A stretch of 14,206 nucleotides of DNA, from assembly GCA_031271525.1 (NCBI GenBank), contig JAISVO010000023.1:1-14206 (forward strand). Direction: 5' to 3'. Shown one piece after another: positions 7,044 to 13,373 of the stretch. The translations under genes were made by a program, and so were the position numbers. Every line of letters starts with the position of its first letter. Positions within the stretch are counted from its first letter, which is position 1. Below the pieces are notes generated by a model that was not told the origin of the DNA, searched no databases, and saw nothing but the letters and a program-made list of their open reading frames with translations. This stretch comes from Oscillospiraceae bacterium (GTDB lineage: Bacteria; Bacillota; Clostridia; Oscillospirales; UBA929).

Positions 7044-8642
7044 TTACCAACCCCTTTCCCCTTCGTCTGAAAGCCATGTCCGGAGCATATTGGCGACAGC
7101 CTCGGGGTTGCTCTCGACAAACTGCTCGATCCGCTCCCGCGAAGGCGTCTTGGTGACCTCCAGCTCCTGACTCGCTTCGGCAGCCTCCAGCAGTTCGCTG
7201 TAATCCTCTATATTCCCGAGGGTGAAGTCCTCCTGCTCCGCCACCTCCACCGGTTTCGGCTTGAGGAAAGCGAAGGTGCGCCAGATCAGCACGATGACGC
7301 AAACCCCGACGAGGATATACAGCGCCAGAAGCTTGATCAGCTCGAACAGCTCCTGCCGCCGCAGCCATGCTTCATATTCGGAGCGTTCCAACTCCTCCGC
7401 CTCGAGGCCGAGGAAGGGGTGGTACTGCACCACAACGTCCGTCTCTTGCTGCGCCGGGCGGATCCCAACCGACCGGGCGACCAAATCGATCATCGCGTCG
7501 GTCGCCTGTTGGTCCTCGCCCAAAACGTTGGAGTCTATGGTCACCGCGACGGTGAGGCTCTCCAGATATCCCTGCTCCCGCACAATGGTCTCATAGCTCT
7601 CGTTGATCTCGTAGTTGATCGTCTCCTGATGCTGCTCGTAGTGGTTGACTAGGTCGTCCACTTCGGGGTAATCCTCGCCCAAACCGTTCTCGTCGGTGCC
7701 CGGTTCGCCGCCGTAAGCCCCGGTGCCGTCGGCGATTTCATCCAGCGTTTGGATCGAGCGGGCAATCCCCTCGGTGTCAACTACCGGGGTAAAGGTCGTC
7801 GTTTCGATGGAGTGCTCGTCGTAGTTGAGGCCCGCCGTGGCCATCACGCCGACATGCCCCGCAGGGAACAGTTTATGGAGCTGGGTATACAGCCCGCTCT
7901 CTATATCGCTTTCCAACCCGTCCCTGTAAGCGCGCCGCCGGTCCATCACGTCCCCCTCGTCGCTCTCGGTCAGGCGGTTGAGCTTCCGCCCGTTTTGGTC
8001 GGTAAACGACACGTTCAGCGGATCGATCCCGGCGGCGTTCGCCACATGGCTGACCAGCGCGTCCACCTGCGAACGCTCCAGCTCGGTGTTCAGGACGAGG
8101 GTGACCGCCGCCGTGCTGATCAGGATCTCGCTGGCGAAGAAGGAGTTTGAGTTGTCCGCGATGTTGAGGATCACGGTGGCGGAATCGACGAAGCTCATCC
8201 CCTCCAATGCTTGCCGGATGCTGTCGGAAAGCATGTAGGTGCGGTATAGCTCACGGTCGGCGTCGGTGCCGGACAGACCGCTGCCCCGCTCATAGATCGA
8301 GAAGTCGGGCATGAAGGGCATACTGGTCGAGATGGTGAGGGCGCCCGAGGCGTTGTAGATGTCGTTCTTGTGGACCATCAGCCGGTCGCCGTCCATCCGG
8401 TAGGGGATGCTGTTCTCCTCCAGCGTCGCCTGCGCCGCCGCGATCGCCTCGGGAGAGCCGCGAAGAGATTCGCTGACCTCGACGTAGCTGCCGCTCCCGA
8501 GCAGGATAAACGCCCCGACGATCAGGGTCAGCGCGACGATTGATATGACAAGGAAGCGCGTCCTGTCGCGCTTCTCCGTCTTTTCCCATATCCCCGTGAA
8601 CCAGCTTCGGATCCGGGTAAAAATACTCCTGAGAAAATCCAT
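7044..8642 (-). CDS. fliF: Flagellar MS-ring protein FliF
   Basis: FliF forms the membrane and supramembrane ring on which rod, export gate and switch assemble. The 532 residues have membrane helices at about 30-49 and 434-458 flanking a large extracytoplasmic region with the YscJ/FliF ring-building domains (about 50-225). An acidic, Gly-rich flexible loop lies at about 300-335. The cytoplasmic tail ends in the FliG-binding helix around ERIEQFVESNPEAVANML (about 503-520). The ATG at 8642 has GAGGTG at a 6-nt spacing. It follows fliE after 72 nt, one of the larger gaps in the operon, and is coupled to fliG with 3 nt between stop and start. Confidence 0.98.
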   Translation of the reverse strand: MDFLRSIFTRIRSWFTGIWEKTEKRDRTRFLVISIVALTLIVGAFILLGSGSYVEVSESLRGSPEAIAAAQATLEENSIPYRMDGDRLMVHKNDIYNASGALTISTSMPFMPDFSIYERGSGLSGTDADRELYRTYMLSDSIRQALEGMSFVDSATVILNIADNSNSFFASEILISTAAVTLVLNTELERSQVDALVSHVANAAGIDPLNVSFTDQNGRKLNRLTESDEGDVMDRRRAYRDGLESDIESGLYTQLHKLFPAGHVGVMATAGLNYDEHSIETTTFTPVVDTEGIARSIQTLDEIADGTGAYGGEPGTDENGLGEDYPEVDDLVNHYEQHQETINYEINESYETIVREQGYLESLTVAVTIDSNVLGEDQQATDAMIDLVARSVGIRPAQQETDVVVQYHPFLGLEAEELERSEYEAWLRRQELFELIKLLALYILVGVCVIVLIWRTFAFLKPKPVEVAEQEDFTLGNIEDYSELLEAAEASQELEVTKTPSRERIEQFVESNPEAVANMLRTWLSDEGERGW

Positions 8643-8714
8643 CTGTCACCTCAGTGCCGGGTTGTGATTGCGGACCGCTGTACGCCGCCCCTTCGGTAAG
8701 GCGCGCCGAGCAGT

Positions 8715-9041
8715 CTACACCTGCATTCTCATAATCTCTTGGTAACTTTCGACCATCTTGTTCCGAATCTGGACGGTCAGGTTGAGGAGGATATCGGCTT
8801 TCTGCTGGGCGATCGGGATGCTGTGCAGATCAGCTTCGCCGCCCAGAAGGAGGTCGATGCCGAGCGTTTTGGATTCATAGTCGCTCGCGACGGTGTCGCC
8901 CATCGCCTGTGACAGCAGGTCGGCAAAGGGCGTCTGCCGGTCTTCCTCCATCGTGGGATACGGGAAGGTGTTCTGCACCCTGCCGGTGGTGGTGAGCGAC
9001 GGCAGGATCGCGTAGTTGTTGTTCAGCCCGTCTATCGGCAC
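8715..9041 (-). CDS. fliE: Flagellar hook-basal body complex protein FliE
   Basis: FliE is the first rod component; it joins the MS ring and export gate to the FlgB rod. The 108 residues fit the family (about 100-110). The C-terminus RNKMVESYQEIMRMQV is the FliE signature, preceded by a helix containing PIAQQKADILLNLTVQ. The N-terminal 40 residues are variable. The start is GTG at 9041, the only reasonable start before residue 31. A weak AAAGG/GGTTGGG lies 6-12 nt upstream and a run of six T directly precedes the GTG, so initiation may be modest, in keeping with the few FliE copies per motor. It follows flgC by 21 nt. Confidence 0.95.
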   Translation of the reverse strand: MPIDGLNNNYAILPSLTTTGRVQNTFPYPTMEEDRQTPFADLLSQAMGDTVASDYESKTLGIDLLLGGEADLHSIPIAQQKADILLNLTVQIRNKMVESYQEIMRMQV

Positions 9042-9062
9042 AAAAAACCCAACCTTTCTATG

Positions 9063-9512
9063 TTATCTGGCGATCTCCAGCGCTTTGGTCGCCATATTCT
9101 TAAAGTTGTTCATCGCGGTGACGTTCGCCTCGTAGGCGCGGAGAGCCGCCAGCATATCGACCAGCTCCTGTTCCCGATCGACGTTGGGGTAGCTCACATA
9201 GCCCGCCTCGTCGGCGTCGGGGTGGTCCGGCTCGTAGACCATCTTGAAGTCGGTTTTGTAGTCCTCCTCCACCCGGGCGACCCGGACGCCCTGTCCGGCG
9301 TCGCGGCCCAACTGCTGCGCCGCCGTGAACCAGTTGGCGAATGAATACGGCTCGTTTTTTTCCTGAAAGACGACCAGCCTGCGGCGGTAGGGCGTGCCGT
9401 CCGCCGTGCGGGTGTTGTCCTCGTTTGCGATGTTCTGGCTGATGACGTCCATCCGGTACCGCTGCGCGGTCATGCCGGAGGCGCAGATTTCCATGCTGCG
9501 GAAGATTCCCAT
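9063..9512 (-). CDS. flgC: Flagellar basal-body rod protein FlgC
   Basis: FlgC is a proximal rod subunit exported by the flagellar type III system, without a cleaved signal. The 149 residues match the family. The N-terminal rod motif SQNIANEDNTRTADGTPYRR lies at about 25-44, and the C-terminal helix contains ALRAYEANVTAMNNFKNMA with the usual ALEI ending. The pair forms the terminal coiled coil shared by rod, hook and filament proteins. The ATG at 9512 lies 3 nt after the flgB stop, with GGGGAG upstream, so the two rod genes are translationally coupled. Nothing is missing or unusual in it. Confidence 0.97.
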   Translation of the reverse strand: MGIFRSMEICASGMTAQRYRMDVISQNIANEDNTRTADGTPYRRRLVVFQEKNEPYSFANWFTAAQQLGRDAGQGVRVARVEEDYKTDFKMVYEPDHPDADEAGYVSYPNVDREQELVDMLAALRAYEANVTAMNNFKNMATKALEIAR

Positions 9513-9515
9513 TCG

Positions 9516-9932
9516 TTAGCTCCCCTCTCTGATGACCATTCTGAGACGGTTAAACTCGCTGGTTACTTGGGTTTGCATCGCGCTGTAGCGTATGTAGTTT
9601 TCCGCAAGCTCCGCCATCTCCTGATCGATATTAACGTTGCTGCCGTCCATGCGGGTGGTGTAGTGCATATCGGTCAGGGTGACCGGCGTTACCTTCAGCG
9701 GGTCGGTGACACCACCGATTTTGAAGTGCTTATTGTCGGTGGTTTTGCCCTCAAGGCCGCCCTCGCCGTTCAGCGCGGCCTGCATCAGCGACTCGAAAGC
9801 GACGTGCTGCACCTTATAATTGGGCGTGTCGGCGTTCACTATGTTGTTGGTGATGACCTCTTCGCGCATCCACGCGGCGTCCATACCGCGCTGCATCAGG
9901 TTGACCTGACGGAACATGTTTCCGAATAGCAC
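9516..9932 (-). CDS. flgB: Flagellar basal-body rod protein FlgB
   Basis: FlgB is the innermost rod protein, placed on FliE. With the GTG at 9932 it has 138 residues (family about 130-140). The signature ITNNIVNADTPNYK lies at about 27-40, and the C-terminal helix around QEMAELAENYIRYSAMQTQV is typical. The GTG is chosen because GGGGGGAG stands 8 nt upstream and the resulting MLFGN start resembles other FlgB proteins. The TTG at 9950 would place the G-rich ribosome site inside the gene, and the ATG at 9917 lacks such a site. It follows the lytic transglycosylase by 82 nt and is coupled to flgC. Confidence 0.95.
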   Translation of the reverse strand: MLFGNMFRQVNLMQRGMDAAWMREEVITNNIVNADTPNYKVQHVAFESLMQAALNGEGGLEGKTTDNKHFKIGGVTDPLKVTPVTLTDMHYTTRMDGSNVNIDQEMAELAENYIRYSAMQTQVTSEFNRLRMVIREGS

Positions 9933-9979
9933 GAACCTATCTCCCCCCAATGTATACTTTCTTTATCTATCGTAACAAT

Positions 9980-10006
9980 CAGTCTATGACTGTAGTGGAA
10001 TCTCCA
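9980..10006. repeat. Two adjacent short perfect inverted repeats upstream of flgB
   Basis: Bases 9980-9992 read CAGTC-TAT-GACTG and bases 9996-10006 read TGGA-ATC-TCCA, each a perfect inverted repeat with a 3-nt centre, separated by three bases. They lie in the 82-nt gap between the transglycosylase stop and flgB. As RNA they would be two small hairpins without a U-run, so not a terminator. As DNA they could be a protein site, or they could be chance. Confidence 0.3.
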
Positions 10007-10014
10007 TACCGTTC

Positions 10015-10779
10015 CTAACCGCCGAACGGGTTATCCAAGACGCTCAGAACCCCGGCGGACGAGAGGTAGCTTTCGAGGTTGTTCAGATAGCCCCGGGTCT
10101 CCGCCGGCAGCAGCGAACGCTGGAGGGAATCGGTCAGGTCGGTGATCCCCCGGCTCGTGACGCCGGCAGCGCCGGCGTTATACGCCGCGACCGCCATCAG
10201 GGAGTCGCCGCCGAACTGATCAAGGAGGGAGGAGAGGAGCCTCGCGCCGCCGTCCACGTTCTGCTCGGGGTCGAAGGGGTCGCTCACCCCCAGCGCTTCG
10301 GCGGTGTAGGGCATCAGCTGCATCAGCCCCATCGCGCCCGCGCCGCTCACCGCGGTGCCGCGGAAGCCGCTCTCGGCGAACGCCACCGCTTTGATCAGCG
10401 ACGGGTTCAGCCCGTAGCGGTCGGCGGCCTCCAAGAAAAGGGAATCGTATTCGCTCGCGGGTAAACTCGCGAAAACGTTTTGCAGGGCCGTGACGGGGTC
10501 GGGCAAACCGGCCGAGTAGGCGGTTTCGGGGAGCGCCGTCCCGACGGAGTTATTGAGCGCGGCGGGGGTTCCGGCGGCTTCGTTCGCCGCGTAGGCCGCT
10601 TCCGCGACCGAGTCGCCCACGGCCGTTCCGCCGGTTTCGGAGGCGGACATTGTCTGCGTCCGGGCCAGATAATCGGAGAAGGAGAGGCCGGTGCGGCTCT
10701 CGATTTCCTGCAGCCGGGTCTGCACGCCCTGCAGGGCGTCGTAGATGCGCTGCGCCGCGATGTTACCGATGCCGTCCAT
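10015..10779 (-). CDS. Flagellar-locus lytic transglycosylase (SLT domain), no signal peptide
   Basis: This peptidoglycan lytic transglycosylase cleaves the MurNAc-GlcNAc bond, probably to open the wall for the rod. The 254 residues comprise an N-terminal helix (about 1-45), an Ala/Thr-rich linker (about 45-105), and an SLT/lysozyme-like domain (about 107-245). The domain holds catalytic Glu136 in AVAFAESGF, the GAMGLMQLMP motif at 148-157 and AYNAG at 199-203. There is no hydrophobic signal sequence, so export through the flagellar type III gate, as for FlgJ-like rod enzymes, is a reasonable inference supported by its place just before flgB. The ATG at 10779 has a near-ideal AAAGGAGG at a 6-nt spacing. 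A promoter lies in the 70-nt gap before it. Confidence 0.9.
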   Translation of the reverse strand: MDGIGNIAAQRIYDALQGVQTRLQEIESRTGLSFSDYLARTQTMSASETGGTAVGDSVAEAAYAANEAAGTPAALNNSVGTALPETAYSAGLPDPVTALQNVFASLPASEYDSLFLEAADRYGLNPSLIKAVAFAESGFRGTAVSGAGAMGLMQLMPYTAEALGVSDPFDPEQNVDGGARLLSSLLDQFGGDSLMAVAAYNAGAAGVTSRGITDLTDSLQRSLLPAETRGYLNNLESYLSSAGVLSVLDNPFGG

Positions 10780-10799
10780 ATAACGCCTCCTTTCTCTCT

Positions 10800-10828
10800 A
10801 TTCTACCACGGTTCGGTAATTGTTGCAA
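10800..10828 (-). promoter_or_regulatory. Sigma-A-type promoter before the transglycosylase and flgB-to-nadE genes
   Basis: Reading the minus strand, TTGCAA (10828-10823) and TAGAAT (10805-10800) are separated by exactly 17 nt, matching TTGACA at 4/6 and TATAAT at 5/6. Transcription would begin near 10793, at the edge of the AAAGGAGG site, giving a leader of only about 13 nt. It would allow the basal-body genes to be transcribed apart from cheR-cheB-cheD. Confidence 0.55.
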
Positions 10829-10849
10829 GGGGAACAGAGAGCCGCACGC

Positions 10850-11335
10850 CTATCGCCCGGGGGGCCGGGCAAACGCCATCGGACGCTTGATGACCTCGAC
10901 GATCCCGGTGGCGGCGTAGGACACAAGGGTTCGGCTCTCCTGCCCGCCGGTGTCCACCTCTTTGTAGGCGAGCCCCAGCTGACGGAGCTTTGCCTTGACG
11001 TTCGCGAGGTTCTTCTCGCCGATCCGGAAGCAGTCGCCGGGGCCCTTGGCGTCGATCCCGCCGTACAGGCTGATCAAAACCTCTCGGGCGGTAACCCCCT
11101 GCTCCCGCTTGATCTCATTCAGAAGGAACTCGGGGGCGGTATCGGCAAACCGGCTCGGTTTGTCCCCGGAACCCATCGTACGGCATTCGGGCAATTGAAT
11201 ATGCGCCATCGCGAGACAGCGTTTACGCATACTGTAGTACACCAGTCCGACGCAGGTGGAGAGAGCGAAGGTTTTGATGACATCGTCCGGGCTGCCCGAA
11301 ACGGCATAACCCCCAATCCCGACGATATGCTCCAT
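10850..11335 (-). CDS. cheD: Chemoreceptor glutamine deamidase CheD
   Basis: CheD converts specific receptor glutamines to glutamate and, in Firmicutes, also partners the CheY-P phosphatase CheC. The 161 residues are the normal size. The cysteine-hydrolase triad is intact by comparison with the Thermotoga enzyme: Thr22, Cys28 in LSTCVGL, and His45 in AMAHIQLP. The YGGIDA segment (about 91-96) and the IGEKN stretch (about 105-109) are also family-like. The ATG at 11335 is preceded by AAGGTGAG at about 7 nt. It starts 7 nt after the cheB stop, so the adaptation enzymes cheR-cheB-cheD form one block. cheC is not in this window. Confidence 0.95.
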   Translation of the reverse strand: MEHIVGIGGYAVSGSPDDVIKTFALSTCVGLVYYSMRKRCLAMAHIQLPECRTMGSGDKPSRFADTAPEFLLNEIKREQGVTAREVLISLYGGIDAKGPGDCFRIGEKNLANVKAKLRQLGLAYKEVDTGGQESRTLVSYAATGIVEVIKRPMAFARPPGR

Positions 11336-11342
11336 TTTTGAC

Positions 11343-12359
11343 TCACCTTAATCCCTGAGCGTACTTAACAATCAATCCGGCAATCTGCTCCAGCGGAGCT
11401 TGCTTGGTAACCGCGCCGATTTCGTAAGCCTCGCGGGGCATACCGTAGACGACGCTGCTCTTCTCGTCCTGCCCCAGCGTATACGCGCCGGCCTTGCGGA
11501 GGGCGAGAAGCCCCCTCGCCCCGTCCGCGCCCATCCCGGTGAGAAGGACGCCTACGACGGACCGGCCCGGCATCTGCCGCGCAACCGAATGGAAGAGGGT
11601 ATCCACCGAGGGGCAGTGTCCGTTGACCTTCTCGCCCCGCGCGAGGTGGATATATACCTTGTCCCCCCGTTTTTGGACCTCCATATGGGTTTCGCCGCCG
11701 GGGGCGATCAGCGCCTTCCCCCGCTCCACGACATCCCCCTCGCGGGCTTCGGAAACGGTTAAGGCGCAGTCCCGATCCAAGCTCTGGGCGTACATACGGG
11801 TGAAATCGGGCGGCATGTGCTGCACGATGACAATCCCCGGCAGGTCCGCCGGAAGCTCCTTTATGATTCTCGCAGTCGCTTGCGTGCCGCCGGTGGACGC
11901 GCCCAGCGCGATGATGGCGTTCGTCCCGCCGCTGCCGCCGCGAGCCGGCTGATGCGCCGGCAGCGTCTTCGACACCGCGTACCGCACCCGTTTGGGCAGC
12001 TCGGCTAAGAAGCTCTTGACGGCTTCGGGGTTCTTCGGGTCCGGCTTTTGGAAGAAGTCGGCGGCTCCCGCCCGCTTGACGGCATCCGCGAGATCGCCCC
12101 GGCTGGAGATGACCACCACGGGGATCTTCCACTGCGGCAGGAGGATTTTTAGGAACTCCACGCCGTTCATATTCGGCATTTCGATGTCGAGGGTCATCAC
12201 GTCGGGGTCCAAGCTCTGCAAGCTGTCGCGCGCGTCGTAGGGATCGTACGCCTCCCCCACCACTTCGATGTCGGTATAGCTGGACAGCCCGCGCACCAGC
12301 ATCCCCCGGAAAAAGAGCGAATCATCCACCACGAGAACCCTGATCTTCCCGGCCGGCAT
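11343..12359 (-). CDS. cheB: Chemotaxis response regulator protein-glutamate methylesterase CheB
   Basis: CheB removes methyl groups from chemoreceptor glutamates, and can deamidate glutamine, when phosphorylated by CheA. The 338 residues have a receiver domain (about 5-125) with acid pocket Asp12/Asp13, phospho-acceptor Asp58 in VMTLDIEMP and Lys105 in FFQKP. A linker (about 126-145) leads to the methylesterase domain (about 146-335) with triad Ser155 in GASTGG, His181 in VQHMPP and Asp279 in GMGADG. All catalytic residues are therefore present. The ATG at 12359 has GGGGTG about 6 nt upstream. It lies 60 nt after cheR and 7 nt before cheD. No feature in the sequence departs from the family. 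Confidence 0.98.
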   Translation of the reverse strand: MPAGKIRVLVVDDSLFFRGMLVRGLSSYTDIEVVGEAYDPYDARDSLQSLDPDVMTLDIEMPNMNGVEFLKILLPQWKIPVVVISSRGDLADAVKRAGAADFFQKPDPKNPEAVKSFLAELPKRVRYAVSKTLPAHQPARGGSGGTNAIIALGASTGGTQATARIIKELPADLPGIVIVQHMPPDFTRMYAQSLDRDCALTVSEAREGDVVERGKALIAPGGETHMEVQKRGDKVYIHLARGEKVNGHCPSVDTLFHSVARQMPGRSVVGVLLTGMGADGARGLLALRKAGAYTLGQDEKSSVVYGMPREAYEIGAVTKQAPLEQIAGLIVKYAQGLR

Positions 12360-12419
12360 GGCAACACCCCAATTGATAGTTTGATGATAGGCAAAAGACA
12401 GCTGCGAGGTAACGGAAGC

Positions 12420-13235
12420 TTAGTCTTTGCGGTAGATCGACGGGCGGACGAAGGTAAAGCGGGTCGTTGTCTTGTCCACCGTTTCGGAGAGGCCGATGAA
12501 GAGGTAGCCTCCCGGCGCCAGCGCGTCGTAGTAGCGCTCGATCAAACCGTCCCGGGTCGGCTTGTCGAAGTAGATCATTACATTGCGGCAGAAAATCACG
12601 TGGAAGGGTTTTTTGAAGGGGAAGCTCTCCATCAGGTTAAACGAGCGGAAGACGACTTCGTTTTTAATCGATTCCTTGACGCGGAACTGGTCGCCCGGCT
12701 CTTTTGTGAAGTATTTCTGTTTCCAGACGGGCGGGAGGTTCTGCAGCCTGTCTTCGGGGTAGACCGCTTCGGCCGCCATCTGCAGGACCTGCGGCGAGAT
12801 GTCGGTTGCCAAAATCTTCGCGTCCCACTGACTCTTGGACGAGCCGAAGTAGTCGTCGAGGACCATCGCGGTGGTATACGGCTCCTCGCCCGAGGAGCAT
12901 CCGGCGCTCCAAATTCGCAGGTCGCGCGGGCGGAGCCGCGCCGTCAGGTCGGGAAGGATCTCGCCGGTGAGGAATTTGTAGTGCTGGTCCTCCCGCATGA
13001 AGTATGTATAGTTTGTCGTCAGGCGGGTGAGGAGCGTTTTTGCTTCGGCGCCGGTTTTGTCCGAAACCACGAACTCAAAATATTCTTTGAGGGAGGCAAA
13101 CCCCTTTTGGCGGATTACGTTCCAGAGGCGTCCTTCGACCAGCGCAAGCTTTTGGGACAGATTGATGCCGTAGTTGTCCTTCATATAGCGAACCAGAGTG
13201 GTAAATTCCTCCTGAGTAACCTTTGAAACATCCAA
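12420..13235 (-). CDS. cheR: Chemotaxis protein methyltransferase CheR
   Basis: CheR methylates chemoreceptor glutamates with S-adenosylmethionine. From the TTG at 13235 it has 271 residues: an N-terminal helical domain (about 1-75) with NYGINLSQKLALVEGRL, a TTNYTYFMRE segment at 73-82, SAM-binding AGCSSGEEPY at 111-120, ATDIS at 143-147 and FCRNVMIYFD at 215-224. The upstream in-frame ATG at 13268 is rejected because its first two bases lie inside a perfect TATAAT -10 box, so it would not be transcribed. The TTG stands 9 nt after AAGGGGG and gives MDVSKVTQEEF, a natural CheR N-terminus. It is the first gene of the operon and diverges from argG. Confidence 0.96.
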   Translation of the reverse strand: MDVSKVTQEEFTTLVRYMKDNYGINLSQKLALVEGRLWNVIRQKGFASLKEYFEFVVSDKTGAEAKTLLTRLTTNYTYFMREDQHYKFLTGEILPDLTARLRPRDLRIWSAGCSSGEEPYTTAMVLDDYFGSSKSQWDAKILATDISPQVLQMAAEAVYPEDRLQNLPPVWKQKYFTKEPGDQFRVKESIKNEVVFRSFNLMESFPFKKPFHVIFCRNVMIYFDKPTRDGLIERYYDALAPGGYLFIGLSETVDKTTTRFTFVRPSIYRKD

Positions 13236-13266
13236 GGCGGCAAGCCCCCTTAACCATACTTCCTTC

Positions 13267-13295
13267 ATTATAACCCACACGCAAGGAAAGTACAA
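13267..13295 (-). promoter_or_regulatory. Sigma-A-type promoter of the chemotaxis/flagellar operon (PcheR)
   Basis: On the minus strand TTGTAC (13295-13290, 3/6 to consensus) and a perfect TATAAT (13272-13267) are 17 nt apart. Transcription should start near 13260, giving a leader of about 25 nt with AAGGGGG and the cheR TTG. An A6T3 tract at 13299-13307 just upstream could act as an UP element. No sigma-D (flagellar) consensus is seen here. Confidence 0.7.
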
Positions 13296-13317
13296 GGGAA
13301 AAAATTTAAGAAAGGGG

Positions 13318-13346
13318 TTGCATAATTATTCAGTCTGTGCTAAGAT
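13318..13346 (+). promoter_or_regulatory. Sigma-A-type extended -10 promoter of argG
   Basis: TTGCAT (13318-13323) and TAAGAT (13341-13346) are 17 nt apart, and a TGn extension (TGC at 13338-13340) precedes the -10. Transcription would start near 13353, ahead of AAAAGGGGG (13357-13365) and the ATG at 13374. The A6T3 tract at 13299-13307 lies upstream. Two ARG-box-like palindromes overlie this promoter. Confidence 0.65.
13319..13332. promoter_or_regulatory. ArgR operator, ARG box 1
   Basis: The sequence TGCATAATTATTCA differs at one base of 14 from the perfect ARG-box palindrome TGAATAATTATTCA. It overlaps the -35 element and spacer of the argG promoter, where arginine-bound ArgR would block RNA polymerase. 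argG is a classical ArgR target, so sequence, position and gene agree. Confidence 0.65.
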
Positions 13347-13353
13347 AGATTCA
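13340..13353. promoter_or_regulatory. ArgR operator, degenerate ARG box 2
   Basis: CTAAGATAGATTCA keeps a perfect right half-site (ATTCA) and matches 10 of 14 positions of the ARG-box consensus. It begins exactly 21 bp after box 1, the spacing of tandem ARG boxes in enteric operators, and covers the -10 and start site. On its own it would be weak; the spacing is the argument. Confidence 0.4.
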
Positions 13354-13373
13354 CTCAAAAGGGGGACGATGGT

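Noticed and set aside
8643..8714. 72-nt gap between fliE and fliF, with a small CCTT-ACCG-AAGG hairpin
   Set aside because: The stem is short with a mismatch and no U-run. I see neither a terminator nor a convincing promoter nor a small gene in it.
9951..9978. Possible promoter TTGTTA-16-TATACA before flgB (minus strand)
   Set aside because: The match is weak and the predicted start would fall inside the flgB ribosome site. Read-through from the transglycosylase gene is enough to explain flgB expression.
12381..13226. Open frame of 281 codons on the plus strand
   Set aside because: It is antisense to cheR, whose SAM-binding and active-site motifs are intact. Nothing supports a second gene.
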